64,000 nt of DNA from Ooceraea biroi. Taxonomy: Eukaryota > Arthropoda > Insecta > Hymenoptera > Formicidae. A model generated the notes under the pieces. That model searched no databases. It saw only the letters and a list, made by a program, of their open reading frames with translations, and was not told the DNA's origin. The translations under genes were made by a program, and so were the position numbers. Shown in pieces: positions 34,207 to 46,200 of the stretch. The DNA is taken from assembly GCF_003672135.1 (NCBI RefSeq), contig NC_039513.1, positions 15,465,591 to 15,529,590 on the forward strand, given 5' to 3'. The stretch's first letter is position 1. Each line of letters opens with the position of its first letter.

Positions 34207-36844
34207 CTCCCGAATTAATCACCGCGAAAAGAATACGAGACTCGTCCAAAACTCATTGGGCATCAAGACCGAATTGTATCACATAGGAGCAGGCTACAGA
34301 AAAATCATCAAGTTGAAACAACTCTTTACGTAAAATGTAAGAAATGATAATGCGGCTCTAGATCTTTTGATCTTTCCGTCAATCAGTTTCTCGTTAAGAT
34401 TGAACAGAAGCAATTATACACATCAAGATGCGCATGTAATTTCATGATGAATATCATTTTTAATTCTAAAACGTAAGAAATCTATTTATATATAAAATTG
34501 ATATTTTTTTCTCATTAGATGAAAGATTGTTAATCCGCTAGGCAAGAGGACATCTCTTTTTGCATAAGAGAGCATATATCTTTTATCGTGAAGACTCGTT
34601 CTCCTCGAGTCGCAAATGCAGAAAAGCATGCGCTACCGCAATTATCATCTCACTCTGACGCACTTGGGCACAATTTGAGTCCTGCTCCGCAATTCGGTGA
34701 ACGAATCACGCGCGAAAGGTATTTCCCGAAATTGGATCTCCCCTTGACTTTCTTTATTGTTCTCCGTACGAGAGGCGAGTACTCTTAAAACCTCGCGCGA
34801 TGAAGCTCACTTAATCCCGCGACGTGGGCCGCATCCCGAGGGAGATGCGCGCGGGGTCTCCTTCTGCCGGGAGTCAAACGGAAGCCAAGCGAGAAAAAGA
34901 TTTGCTCGTCAAGACACGCCGGTCGACTGGTATATCTCGTCCGAAGGTACCGCATAAATCATTTCGTACGTTCGAGCGCGCATCGGAATAACGCCCGAGG
35001 CGATCTGCACGCTCGTAAAATTTCAGGCTTCGCCGTTTTTTACTGGCGGCTTCTTATATGGATGTTCCGGACTGCAATGGTACGGACGCGCCGCGAGAAA
35101 ATGCACGGTATATTAGAATGCTGCTAAATTATTAGAAATGAAATATGTGTATCGCGCGCGAGCCAGCTGAAATGAAAGGCAAATAATTAAATCATGACGG
35201 AACAAGCATGGATGACGAACACAGGGATGTCACAAACACGTAAGATCAGGACGGAGGGAGAACGGCAAGTGGACAATGACAAACAAAGAAAAAAAAGAAA
35301 AACGACACATATACGACACCCTATTTATTGGTGTACACACATGCACATTATAAAATTTTATTTAATTTTGTTTCCGATGTATTGCACTTGTGGCTCGTGC
35401 ACTCAGCTAGATGCATTCATTTTTATTCGAGCTGCACTCGCTACCATCCTGTTGTACTCTGACGAGGCAGACACGCCATCGTACACACCGAATTATATAA
35501 TACTTGTAAACGAAACAACAACAATCGGCGCCTCTTGCCAAGTGGGCTGCAGCTGCTAAAAGTCGCGCAGCGATTAATTGCAGTCTCAGTACTTGCCAAG
35601 ACGACTTTCGGCCTCTCGTAGTGTGCCGTGATCACAAAAACGAAAATTCAATACGAAGTGGCAGTGGGAATAAAGTACAAAAAAGTGACTCAACTTAAAA
35701 ACACACAGATTAACACAGTTTGGGATGCAAAGCACATTTAAACGCGTCTTGGTGCGCTGCGGTGGATATATATGCGTGAATATTAATTAATGTTGACTCC
35801 ACACATTCGGCGGGATAAACTTTACGTTCACTTTGTGTGACAGACATCAATGATACATACTACAAACTAGGATACGCTTCGCACTTTAAAAATTCGATTC
35901 GTTTCGTCAAGTATCATTATTATGAAACGCAGTTTATATCTAACAGATCTAAAATCTAAAAAAAAGGAAGCTCGGTCATCATGTGTAAATCATTTACAAT
36001 GGTCTATCTAAAATATTAACATAAGAATATACCTAAGTATAAAGTGTATACTTGTGCTTCTCTAAATATACGAGACGACGACGGAGGACTTAACATAAAC
36101 GAGCTACATCATGCAGACCTACGAGTGAACTCTCTGCAAATTATGATCACTCTAAAAAAATCCCGACACACGATTTCACAATATCTCGTTTTTCCGTATT
36201 ATATAAATGTGCTAAATTTAGGCTTTGGTGTCTTGTGAAGCAGTCGCACGAACACGGCAAGCATTAAAGTGTTGTCTTTATCCTTTAACGTCATGCCAGC
36301 GCCAATTATTTCCCGCGAGATTTCGCTCTGCCAGGTTTCACCAGCCGACGCGTGCTTATGCGTGCGCGCAATAAAAATAACAATGAAAAATAACACACAT
36401 GACGATGACAGACAATTCTATCGTAATTTTTTTACGGTCTCCGACATACAAAAATTGTGATACACAAGTGTTTCATGCTTTTCACTCTCGTTGAACAACA
36501 TTCAGATGTAATATAATGCCGTTTGATACGTGATGAAATGCGGGGAACGAGCTCGTTTCTCGCTCTCATCGGGACGGAATCCCGTTGAGGGAATTCGCAT
36601 TCGCGATTCGTGCGCACGTGCTTTACGTTTTCTATTTTAATCAACGAGAGAGTAATATACGTGGGATTGGCTTATGCGATGTGCTCGTACGTGGCACGCG
36701 TACGCGGTTCAAACAAGATGATCAACGAGACGAACTGAGAATAATTGGAATAATTGTGCGTACGTCGACCGTCTCGAAGACACGCGGTGAAATTTAGCAG
36801 AGGCAAGAGCCTTGAGCCTACTCCTCCGATTTGGCGCGACCTAG

Positions 36845-37276
36845 TTAAAAACTCTCAGATTTGACGAGGTTGTGCTGATGCTTCAGGCCTTCGATCAAAT
36901 CCATGTGAGGCGGCTCGGTTACGTTAATCTTACGCTCGCGGAAATACTCCCGTCTCTGCTTGTGGCTATCGACGATTGAGCAAGCGGTCGCCGCCACGGC
37001 GTCTCTATCTCTCTCAGCCTCGATCCGCTCGTCCTGATCGCTCACCTGGACAATACTGTCTGGTATTGGCAGCGGCTTGGCTACGCCGATGCGAACGGTC
37101 CCCTTCGGGGCGCCTTTGAGGGCCTGCACGGCCTGGTCCAGTGTTGCGTTCTCTAATGCGATGTCGTTCACGAACAGAAGCCGATCGCCCGGTATTAACT
37201 GCCCGTCGACCTGTGCCACGCCGCCAGGCACGAGCGATCGTATTACTATCACAGTTTCGTTGGGGTTCATTGGATC
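36845..37276 (-). CDS. Patj: Patj last exon: PDZ5 remainder, tail and stop
   Basis: 143 codons and TAA. TVIVIRSLVPGGVAQVDGQL, GDRLLFVN and VRIGVAKPLPIPD complete PDZ5, then a charged tail ends in SESF. Glu at -2 and Phe at the end could act as a class III PDZ ligand. Weak internal donors exist in the tail (at ERKIN/GTAACC in phase 0, and at RE-C/GTAAGA in phase 1). Confidence 0.94.
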   Translation of the reverse strand, partial: DPMNPNETVIVIRSLVPGGVAQVDGQLIPGDRLLFVNDIALENATLDQAVQALKGAPKGTVRIGVAKPLPIPDSIVQVSDQDERIEAERDRDAVAATACSIVDSHKQRREYFRERKINVTEPPHMDLIEGLKHQHNLVKSESF

Positions 37277-40200
37277 CTAGAAAAGCGGAACGAGCGGAAA
37301 AAGAGAAACAAATCAGATCAGATCGTCGTCGCATTACGCTTAGGGTCGTTAGGAAGAAAGTCGCGAAGAGTTACGCGAGGAGTTACGAAAGGAACACAAC
37401 CGGTCGCACCTGATAATCCAAAATGGAGAACCCAAGGCCCCTCTCTCCTTTAACCAATTCGATTATTTGCGGCTCGGAGCTCCACATCGCCAGACCGGTC
37501 AGCGGTTCCAGTGAGCGCGACTTCATTTTGTTTAGACTCGCGTCGGTCACCGTAGCCGTGGTCGTCGTCGAAGCCAGGGAACCGTCCGACTTTGCCTTCA
37601 CGAGACGGTCCATCGTGGGCAACAGATTCTGCAGAGACCCGCCGAGGATGCTCTACGGGAGAACGCGGACGGTACTCGCGGCGGTTCTTAAAGACGCGAC
37701 TTTACGATGACTCACTGACTGACTCACTGACGGCGTGCATCGCCGCACTGGGTCACTCTCTACTCTCTACTCACTCTGGTCTGGAAAGCAGCCTGATGTT
37801 GAGCAGTGTCGATGGGACAGAGCGGATCCTGCGAGGCGATGTTCCTTCCACATACCATGCGAACGTGTATAGGCAACTCCTTCAGCACGCTGACAACTTC
37901 CATGTGATTGATGCCCAATAAGCGATAGCCGTTTACCTTCAAAAGAGCACGATATCGGTCTCAGCCATGTCGCTCATTTCAGCGAACGCTACGGACCGAG
38001 AGAGACTACAGACTTAGCTTTGTCGCGAAACGAATATATAGAAATTCGGTAACCTCTAGTAGCTCGTCGCCAGAGCGCAATGTGCCGTTTTGTCCGACAG
38101 GGCCTTCCGGCAGGATCGAACGTATGTAATGATGAGGCCTCACTTCCTGACCGTTCTCCACATCCACCGTTCCCTCCAGGCTGATTCCGAGACCACTACC
38201 CTCGGCGAACTTCTTCAGCTGAGCGACCTAGTCGAACGGAAAAGTCAAACGAAGTAACTCTCCTTGTCGGCGCACTCCCGTCTCGTTAATCGATCGCATC
38301 AGGCACTCACCACTATCTCGGTGTCGGGTCCGACAATCTTTTGCCACTTTGCCTTGATCGCCGCGCGAATTTGCGGTGTGAGCTCACTCGATGGATCGCT
38401 CAACAGAGCCTCCACGTTGGTCGCCTCGTCTTGCTCATCCGACGATCGTAAACGCTCTCCTTCCTGCAGTACCGCGCTGTCCACGGTGGTATGGGACTCG
38501 CCCTCCGGCTCTATCTCGGTTGTCGTTTCTCCGTCCTGCGGAACGGAGCAAATACAGGTATGAATATACCAGGAATATAACATGACTTCAGTTTTTATGG
38601 TTTGTAAAAGATTCACGATGCGCGCGACAGGTAAAAATTGATATCAAGTTTGAGTCGCGAGCGAACGTGACAAAACCAGCAACAGCGGTTTTGTCGGTGC
38701 AACTGACGACTCCAAGTTGTACATTTTTTTAATTTTATAAATAATTCTCTGTCTCCGATCCATTTTCAGTCCGCTGGGTGAACGGAGGAAACGTACCGCG
38801 CTCATCGGGAAACTGGGTAGGCTCGTTATCGACGGTGAACTCGGCTGTGGCGGTCTCAACTCGCTCGCGGCGATCGCTTGCTGAAGCTGTTCGAACTTTG
38901 GTCCACGCAGGTATCGCTCCAAGCAAAGGGACACCGTTTGCCCCGTACGTCTCAACACCTCTACAGCCTCATGATTAGTGTAACCCTGCAGGGAGTGCCC
39001 GTCCACCTCGACTATCCGATCGTTAATCTGGATCTTATTGCTCAAGTCAGCCGCGCTACCCTCGCTGATGCTCTTCACGAAGATGCCAGAGAGCTCCTCT
39101 GCAAAAAATTGAGAGTTTTCGTCCGTAAAGATGTCACCCGATCAATATCGCTGTATCAACAATGTTGGCGCCGCGACGTACTTTCCCGGCTACTTTGCGG
39201 CGCAAACACATTTCTCACAGTTATTTTGGCGTTTTCAGCAGTGAAATGCCAGAAGCATCCTCGGCTTTCCAGTACCTTTCTCGCATACGTATCCGGCGAT
39301 AGTGATCCCAAGGCCGTAAATGTCCTTCGTAAGTTCGACCGTGAAGCGCTCCATTTCTGGCAGTGAATTAATGTCGAGGGGCTCCATGGTGAGCACCGGC
39401 AGGTCCTGGAGCTGCACCGGAAGTGGCACCGCCGGTATAACTGGCATCGCGCCAATTGGCATTGGGTTGCGTACCACATCCATGATGAGACCGGGTCTTG
39501 CCTGGGGAAAGGAAAGAAACTTTCTTCGTGCTTCGTTCAATGACAACAATATGCTTCGCGACGAGGACAAACAGAGAACTAACGAGAGGAAACAGGAAAA
39601 GCAGCAAGAGCCAAGAGAATACTACCGACCTGTCTTAACCAGCTGCGTCTCGCACGACACTTACGTGCATTTCAATGTCGGACTCCTGTGAGTACATGTA
39701 ACCGTTGTCGTAGCTCGTGTCGCCCCCCTGCACGTGTCGCATGTTGTAGCTCTCCGGAACGCTGTGCACCAGGTGTCTGTCCAGCTCGTCCGGATCCCCA
39801 AGGATTTTCGTGGGGACGATCGGAGCGTGACTTCCGAGGGCCTGCAAGCATCGGACACGAGGAATTTTTATGCGAGCTCAACGCGCTGCGCACCCATCGC
39901 CATCCACCCCATGAAGTTATAGAAACGCATCTTTCTCTTTCTATGCTTGCGCGAGGGTAGCGATCTTTCTCCGGGATTTTGAATTTCCAATCGTATACAG
40001 GAATTTCAATTCTATCCCCGACTAGATAGAAACGTCGACTATTCCTAGCTTTTCCGCAAAATCTCGTGGAATTCTTCACGCGGATTACCGGAGGATTGTG
40101 CGTGGAATAACAATGACGTTACGTGTGTAGGATAAAAATGACATTATGCAATTTTAAGCCTCCATACAACGCCGCGGAACAGCGTGCGTATATGTGTGTA

Positions 40201-43200
40201 CTTATTGACTTTATCTCCACAGTTATGAAAGCAAAATTTCATCGAACGAGCGAAATGAAAAAAAATAACACGTATCATTGGACCGGAAAAATATCATCCC
40301 GACTACTATTTTTTTGATCAATTGAGAATTAAAACATTCCGTTCACGGAATGCGTCAAAGCTGCCTAACACATCATTTTCAACATTTTCCTCTATTTTTT
40401 TATTTTTACAGAGGCACCGGATTGTGTGTCACGTGGATACGCGGATTTTATGGCACCTCGCTTCGCAACAGTGCGGGCAGGACCTCGAGGGAATTTTATC
40501 AGGCCTCAACAAGTGATATTTACAAGTCGACAAGCAACCGGGGGACGGTTTGTTACAACCCTTTCAACAAAACATTCACCGGAAGCGTTTGTTCCATAGC
40601 TGATGACACAGCGGGTCGACCGGGTGTTTAATATTCGCGCGGAGAACGGCGGCCGAATTATACGCGGCACGGGATATAAATATCGATCAGGCGCGAATAA
40701 AACTTGCAGGCGTGGGTGAGCGGAACCGGCAGAGCAAACTTCGCTTTTGAAAAAGTCGAGTTACAGGCGAATACGTACTTTGGCGTATTTATACGTTTGC
40801 TCGCTCGCTTACGCCGCGCAAATAAATAATGAGAATACGCTGTTCTCGGCGGCTGCTCGCCCACGTTTAAAGCGCGCAGTTTCAATTACTGCGGAAACCG
40901 GAGATACATTCAAAAGTTAATTATTAAAGCCCGGCGAGTCCGTCCCGACGCTTCTCGCGCGCCACGCGCGAAAACGACTCATTTATTGCGCGAGATAAAC
41001 TCGGGCCGCATGGCTCGTCCTCGTCGCCGGAATTTTAACTGTAATTTCCCCGGCATCGAGTCAGTTGCCGTCCTCAGGGCGCGATTCTACGCCAGCGCAC
41101 GAGAAACTCCAACCGGTCCATCCGTCGGTTTCGGGACACGGTTGCGGTTACAGCTAGAATAATAGAACCGTCACCCGCGCGAGATACCTCGTGCATTATT
41201 CATAATCCTCGAATTACAATTCTCGGCCGTCGCTGCTCGCGACTAGGACTCGACGTGGACCCCAGTGCATTTTTCTGTCGCGACCTCGCCGTCACTCGGC
41301 GCGACCTCGAGCGAGATCCTCGGCGCGAGTGTTCTCCCGCGGGCGATATCGATCCCGTTGCAGTCGCCGGGTATCAGTAATGTATGGCGGTCGTAATGGC
41401 CGGCAATCTAAATCCGCGATTTCGTGCGTGAACCCTACCGGTCCTGCCCGCGATAGTCAATAAGGGGTGGATGAGGGTGAAGCCTTGACAGTGACGTACG
41501 CGAGCCGCCACCGAGCCGCGCCATCAATCTCCGGACACACGGTGGATCCGCGCCTTGAACCCTCGCATTGGGCTCGCAGCATCCAACTCGGCTGCTTTAA
41601 ATGTGCAGCCTCGCGCCAGATGCGGGAATGTTTCGCGTCTAATTTGCGCGAGCTGACAAATGGACCGAGTTTTAAACTTATTGCACAGCTCACTTAAACG
41701 TGCGGCGACCGGGGTTCGCGCGAGGGTTCTTACGGCGAGAAAGCGTGCGACTTGTTCCTAAGAGGAGGGCTAAATTGCGCACAGTAAGTACACGTCAGAA
41801 TGGAAGCGACGAAATGCTCCTTACGAAACGAGGATGCACATCTTGAACATTTTGAATGTGTGTCACAGCTACGGAATCTTTTATAAAACGAACAAAAGTA
41901 AATCAAAGCACTACATTAAAATTATTTATCTTCCTACTGTTCTCCGTCTGGATAAAAGGCAAGTAAAACTTTGCTGTTATCTTAATCTTAACGATACTAT
42001 TTTATGCATCCTCTCTTACTTGCAAGCTCTCAAGCTGCGCTCGAAAAAAGATAGCGGGGGTATAAATTTCTATAATAATATCAAGACAAGGTAGTTAGCT
42101 AGTTAGCAAAGTTGTCGACGATACCTGGATGCCTGGAGGAAACGAGAGACAAGACGGTATCGCGTAATTAACCGTGATCGCGGGATCGTGGAGGCAAGAG
42201 TACCTGATAATCTGGCGAAGTTGGCTCCACAGGTCGGGCGACGACGAGTCGCACGTGGGTGCCCGATTGACGTAAAACCGCGGCAACTTGTTCGCTTCCC
42301 ATCCCGCGGAGATTGACATCGCCGATCTGCAATATGTGGTCCCCGCTCTGGAGCCGATTATCCTGCGGCACACAATGCGACAAGAAGCATTTAATTTCCG
42401 CGACTGTCATCCAGAGAGCAAACGTTGACGTCCCGGATTTTTCTCGCCCTTTTGCGCTTTCTCGTCCGCCTCTCTGCCAACACTCTCAGCTGATTGAGTA
42501 TTTTTCGCGCAAAAATTAAATCCGCAGGTCCGCTCGCGTTACGTGCAAACTCATTCTCGACTCCTCAATGTGTGAATAAATATAAACAACGTACAAGTTT
42601 GAGGCGAGCAAGAAGAAAAATGTGAGAGAAGATAACTGATAGACGCGGACGATATGATTAAGCGAGCAACTTGTCAAGAGTTAAGTCCATGATTAATGAA
42701 GAGATATCTACTAGTCGGAAGAGTTAAAAGACCATAATAAAAGTAAGAAATTAATGTAACAAAGTACCGCGACTATGACAGTGAGGATTTGTATATTAAT
42801 AGTTTCGCAAAAGCACAAAACCGCAAACTGTAGTTGCATCATAAATATCGCCAAAAATTTTGGAATTTAAATCGCTTCTGAAAAAAAGATATAAATTTCC
42901 AATTTCCTTACGCGATCAGCGACTCCTCCAGGAAGAATGGTTTTAACGACGACGCCAGTGCTACGGCCGCCGATGATGCCGAATCCAAGACCGCTGCCAT
43001 CGTTTATTAGGTTTATCACTTCAACTTGAGCCCATTCCGTATTCAACTGCAAAAGAAAAAGTCGCAGTGGGATCAGAAATCCTGCCTTTTATTAAAAAAC
43101 TTTCATAATATCGATGAATACTTCACTCTCGGATGGTCGAACGACACAATGGAATTCAAATTGTCGGCATCCGCATTATTAGCGAGATTTTATTGCAATC

Positions 43201-46200
43201 ATTGAACCAATCCATTAATCATAAAGAATACAAAGGGACAAAGATCTTCCTTCTTCCATCCCTTTAATTTTAATACAGGCTTGATCGTGATGATTCAATT
43301 CAAATGATTGGTGATTCAATCATTTCAAGATGCGTGATTAAATTGCGAGCTTCTCGAGAGGTTTAATTAAAAGGTTACTCGTAAAATATATGTTTAATGC
43401 AGATAATAAACAGAATTGTCTTACTAATAAAATCATAGACATCAATTCCACAATATTAATTGCAAGAACGTTCTCTATGAGGCATTTTTTACAAAGACTT
43501 TCCATACTTCATACGCGTTCTTGATGCTAACGATGCTAACAACTTATGCCGCAAAAAGAAAGGGCTAATGAGGATGAAATACGATGGTGGAAAATGAGGG
43601 TAATGACGGTGCGCGGCATCTATCTTGCCACGGAATATTTTTAACGAACTTAACGGAACGAAGATTACACGGGCCTCTTTTAGTAACGATGATAAATTCG
43701 ATTTATCAATTCAATACAAGTCACGTAAAGGCTGATTTAGCTGAAATGTAATTTCCACAACTTTTTTCAGATACGCCAGAGTTTGCAAGCCTATCTTAAT
43801 AATTTTCTCAAGATGATTGAAAACAACTACAAAGTCGTGTTGCCAAACATAATTTAAATATAAATAAGCTTAAACATGAGCAGAATATTTAACAGCTTTG
43901 CATCGTAAGAACAATTGGGAAATCATAAATTTTTAATCAATATTATAGGATTATAATAATCTTTCGAAAATCCGTAAATAATAATTTATTGAAACGCTTA
44001 TACGACCAGATCGTGCGGAATATGCAATTGCTTCTACAATATTTATGCGTTATCCTCTAATATAGGTAATATAGAGATCATTATTTACTCGGGATTAGCG
44101 TTAAATCAGTGTCGATTAAATTCGACTTTAATCAATCCACGACGAGTTTGATTGCTCCGGCGGGATGACGTGAGGGCTTTAGTGTACAAATAGTCCCTCT
44201 ACAATCAATAGGGCAGCAAGTACAGAAGCAACGCAGTAATCTCTGCCCACAATATATTACATCATTAAATCTGATTGGTTCCCCGGGGTGTGCACCGTTA
44301 TCATCCACGGCCCATAATTAACGATCTATTTAATATTAACGTTTCGATTTCCGATAGCTCTTACAGGAAGCGAGCGGATAGCGAAAGCTTCCGTTGGATC
44401 ATGGCCAAGATTTCCGATCAATTTTTCATCTGCTTGCTCCGGCATATGCTCCGGTGATGTCGCGCCATTGTCGAAAAATTTAATGAGATTTAATTGTGTC
44501 AGGATCACGTCCCCGCGTCCTCCTCGTCGCAAAGCGGCCGTTCTGGCGTACGATATCGCATACTTCATTCATCGTCCGGGATAATCCTTTCATTTCCAGA
44601 TCCCCTCCCCCTATCCTCCTGAAATACGCGAGCGGATGAAGTCGCGAGTAGCAGGGACCTGTTAGAGCTGCTCGTTATCGCATTGCAAAGTTCGAGATCT
44701 CCGCCGGCGCAATCGGCACACCGCGTTCCAATTTGCCTTTTACGGGCGGCCGACGCGTCAAACAATCGGCCGGATTTAATTAAAGCGTTTTTACCGAGTG
44801 GCGGCTGCCCGCGCCGCCGCGCTCAGACGTTTCTGGGATTAACGGGGATGAAGGGGCGAGGGAGAGAAAAGGGAGAAGCACGCGGGCAGAGTTATTGGCT
44901 CGTTGGAACGCGATCCGATCAATTTTTTATGACCTGGTAATTGCTCCGCGCAAACAGGAGGCTTATGCGAGGATGGGGGTGGAGGTATACACGTGCCGTG
45001 GATTGCATCGGTGAATCCGACGAGGGGATTTCCGGTTCATTCTCGTTCTCTCGCTGGACCGGATCAGGAACCACTACGAGTCGAGACAGGGAAAGAGAGG
45101 AAAGATAAAGAGGGGGCGGAGAGACAGGTAGAGAGAACTAGAGAAAGAGAGAGAGAGGGGGGGAGGAAGAGAGACGAGGCCCTGAGGGTGATTTACATTG
45201 CGGGTGTCTACGGCACGTGTGTGCGTGCACGATGGGTGGTGCACTTACGCTAATGAAAGATTAAACACGCGGCCGGACGCGCATTTGCCGGGTCGCGGAG
45301 CTGCAAAATTCGCACGGCGGTGCCGGCGACGCTGCCATCCCGCATTCGCGTCACGTCAGTGTACCCGGGGGACCGGAACAAAGTTCCGTCCGATAATCGT
45401 TCGTCGCAGACCGGAATCAGTTTCGAAGTAAGCGATAAGCCTCTTCCTCTAGGAAGCTGCGCTTCTAGCGAGAGAAATATTATATTATTATCGTTGTTCT
45501 TCTTCGTTTTAAGAACAGCTGTTTTAAGACATTATTTCCAATAAAACTTTGTTCTTTAAGCTAGTACCTTTAAGCTGATATCCAAGAATACTGCTACACT
45601 CGGGAATTGAATTTGTCCGCTTCACGAGCACTCTCTCGCGATATATCATGGACAATATAACGGATGTGCGGACTTGAAGCAACGCGGCACAAGTGTTAAT
45701 TCGTAAATTGTTCCATTTCCACGTCGGACAAAATTGATCGTTGCGGTAACGTTGAAGGGGGCATGTATGTAGGCTCGTAGATCTAATCCGAACGAGGGAA
45801 GCGTCAATTTGTTACGATTAAGTGTTCCATCGAAATGGCATCGTCACGGAGATGGACGGTTTCTACGGTTTCTCGCGCCGATAATGGACGATAAATTTTA
45901 AAGATCACGCGAACCTTGCCTGCGGAGAGCCGGCATTGCTTGGAGAGCGTCAGCGAAACTCTTTACCGATAATTCTATTTCCGTCGCAGCCGCCCGCCGT
46001 CGCTGTTCCTATTATCGCACCCGTAGACAAGAGGAGTAGCAGGGACCGGGAGGAGAAAACCGAATGGGCGTTCAATTTATCTACTATTGAAAAAACCCGC
46101 TAGATATATCGAATGTCGAGGAACCGCTACGGAAGCGATTCGCCGGGCGATCGGAAACTTGCCTGGAAACCGATAGCCGAGTGAATCATGCAGTCAACTA

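Larger units (their letters stand above)
27828..36844. other. Interval between patj stop and first inaD exon found
   Basis: About 9 kb. AT-rich at 28-30.2 kb; an ATAC microsatellite at about 30719-30740; CT-rich DNA at 33.2-33.7 kb; CT microsatellites at 33.99-34.02 and 34.15-34.21 kb; GC-rich DNA at 34.8-35.1 kb. Good minus-strand donor-like sites occur at 29341 (ATAG/GTAAGT), 31416 (TTAC/GTAAGT) and 32360. It should contain the inaD promoter and first exon(s), or be an intron if one transcript spans both genes. Confidence 0.6.
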
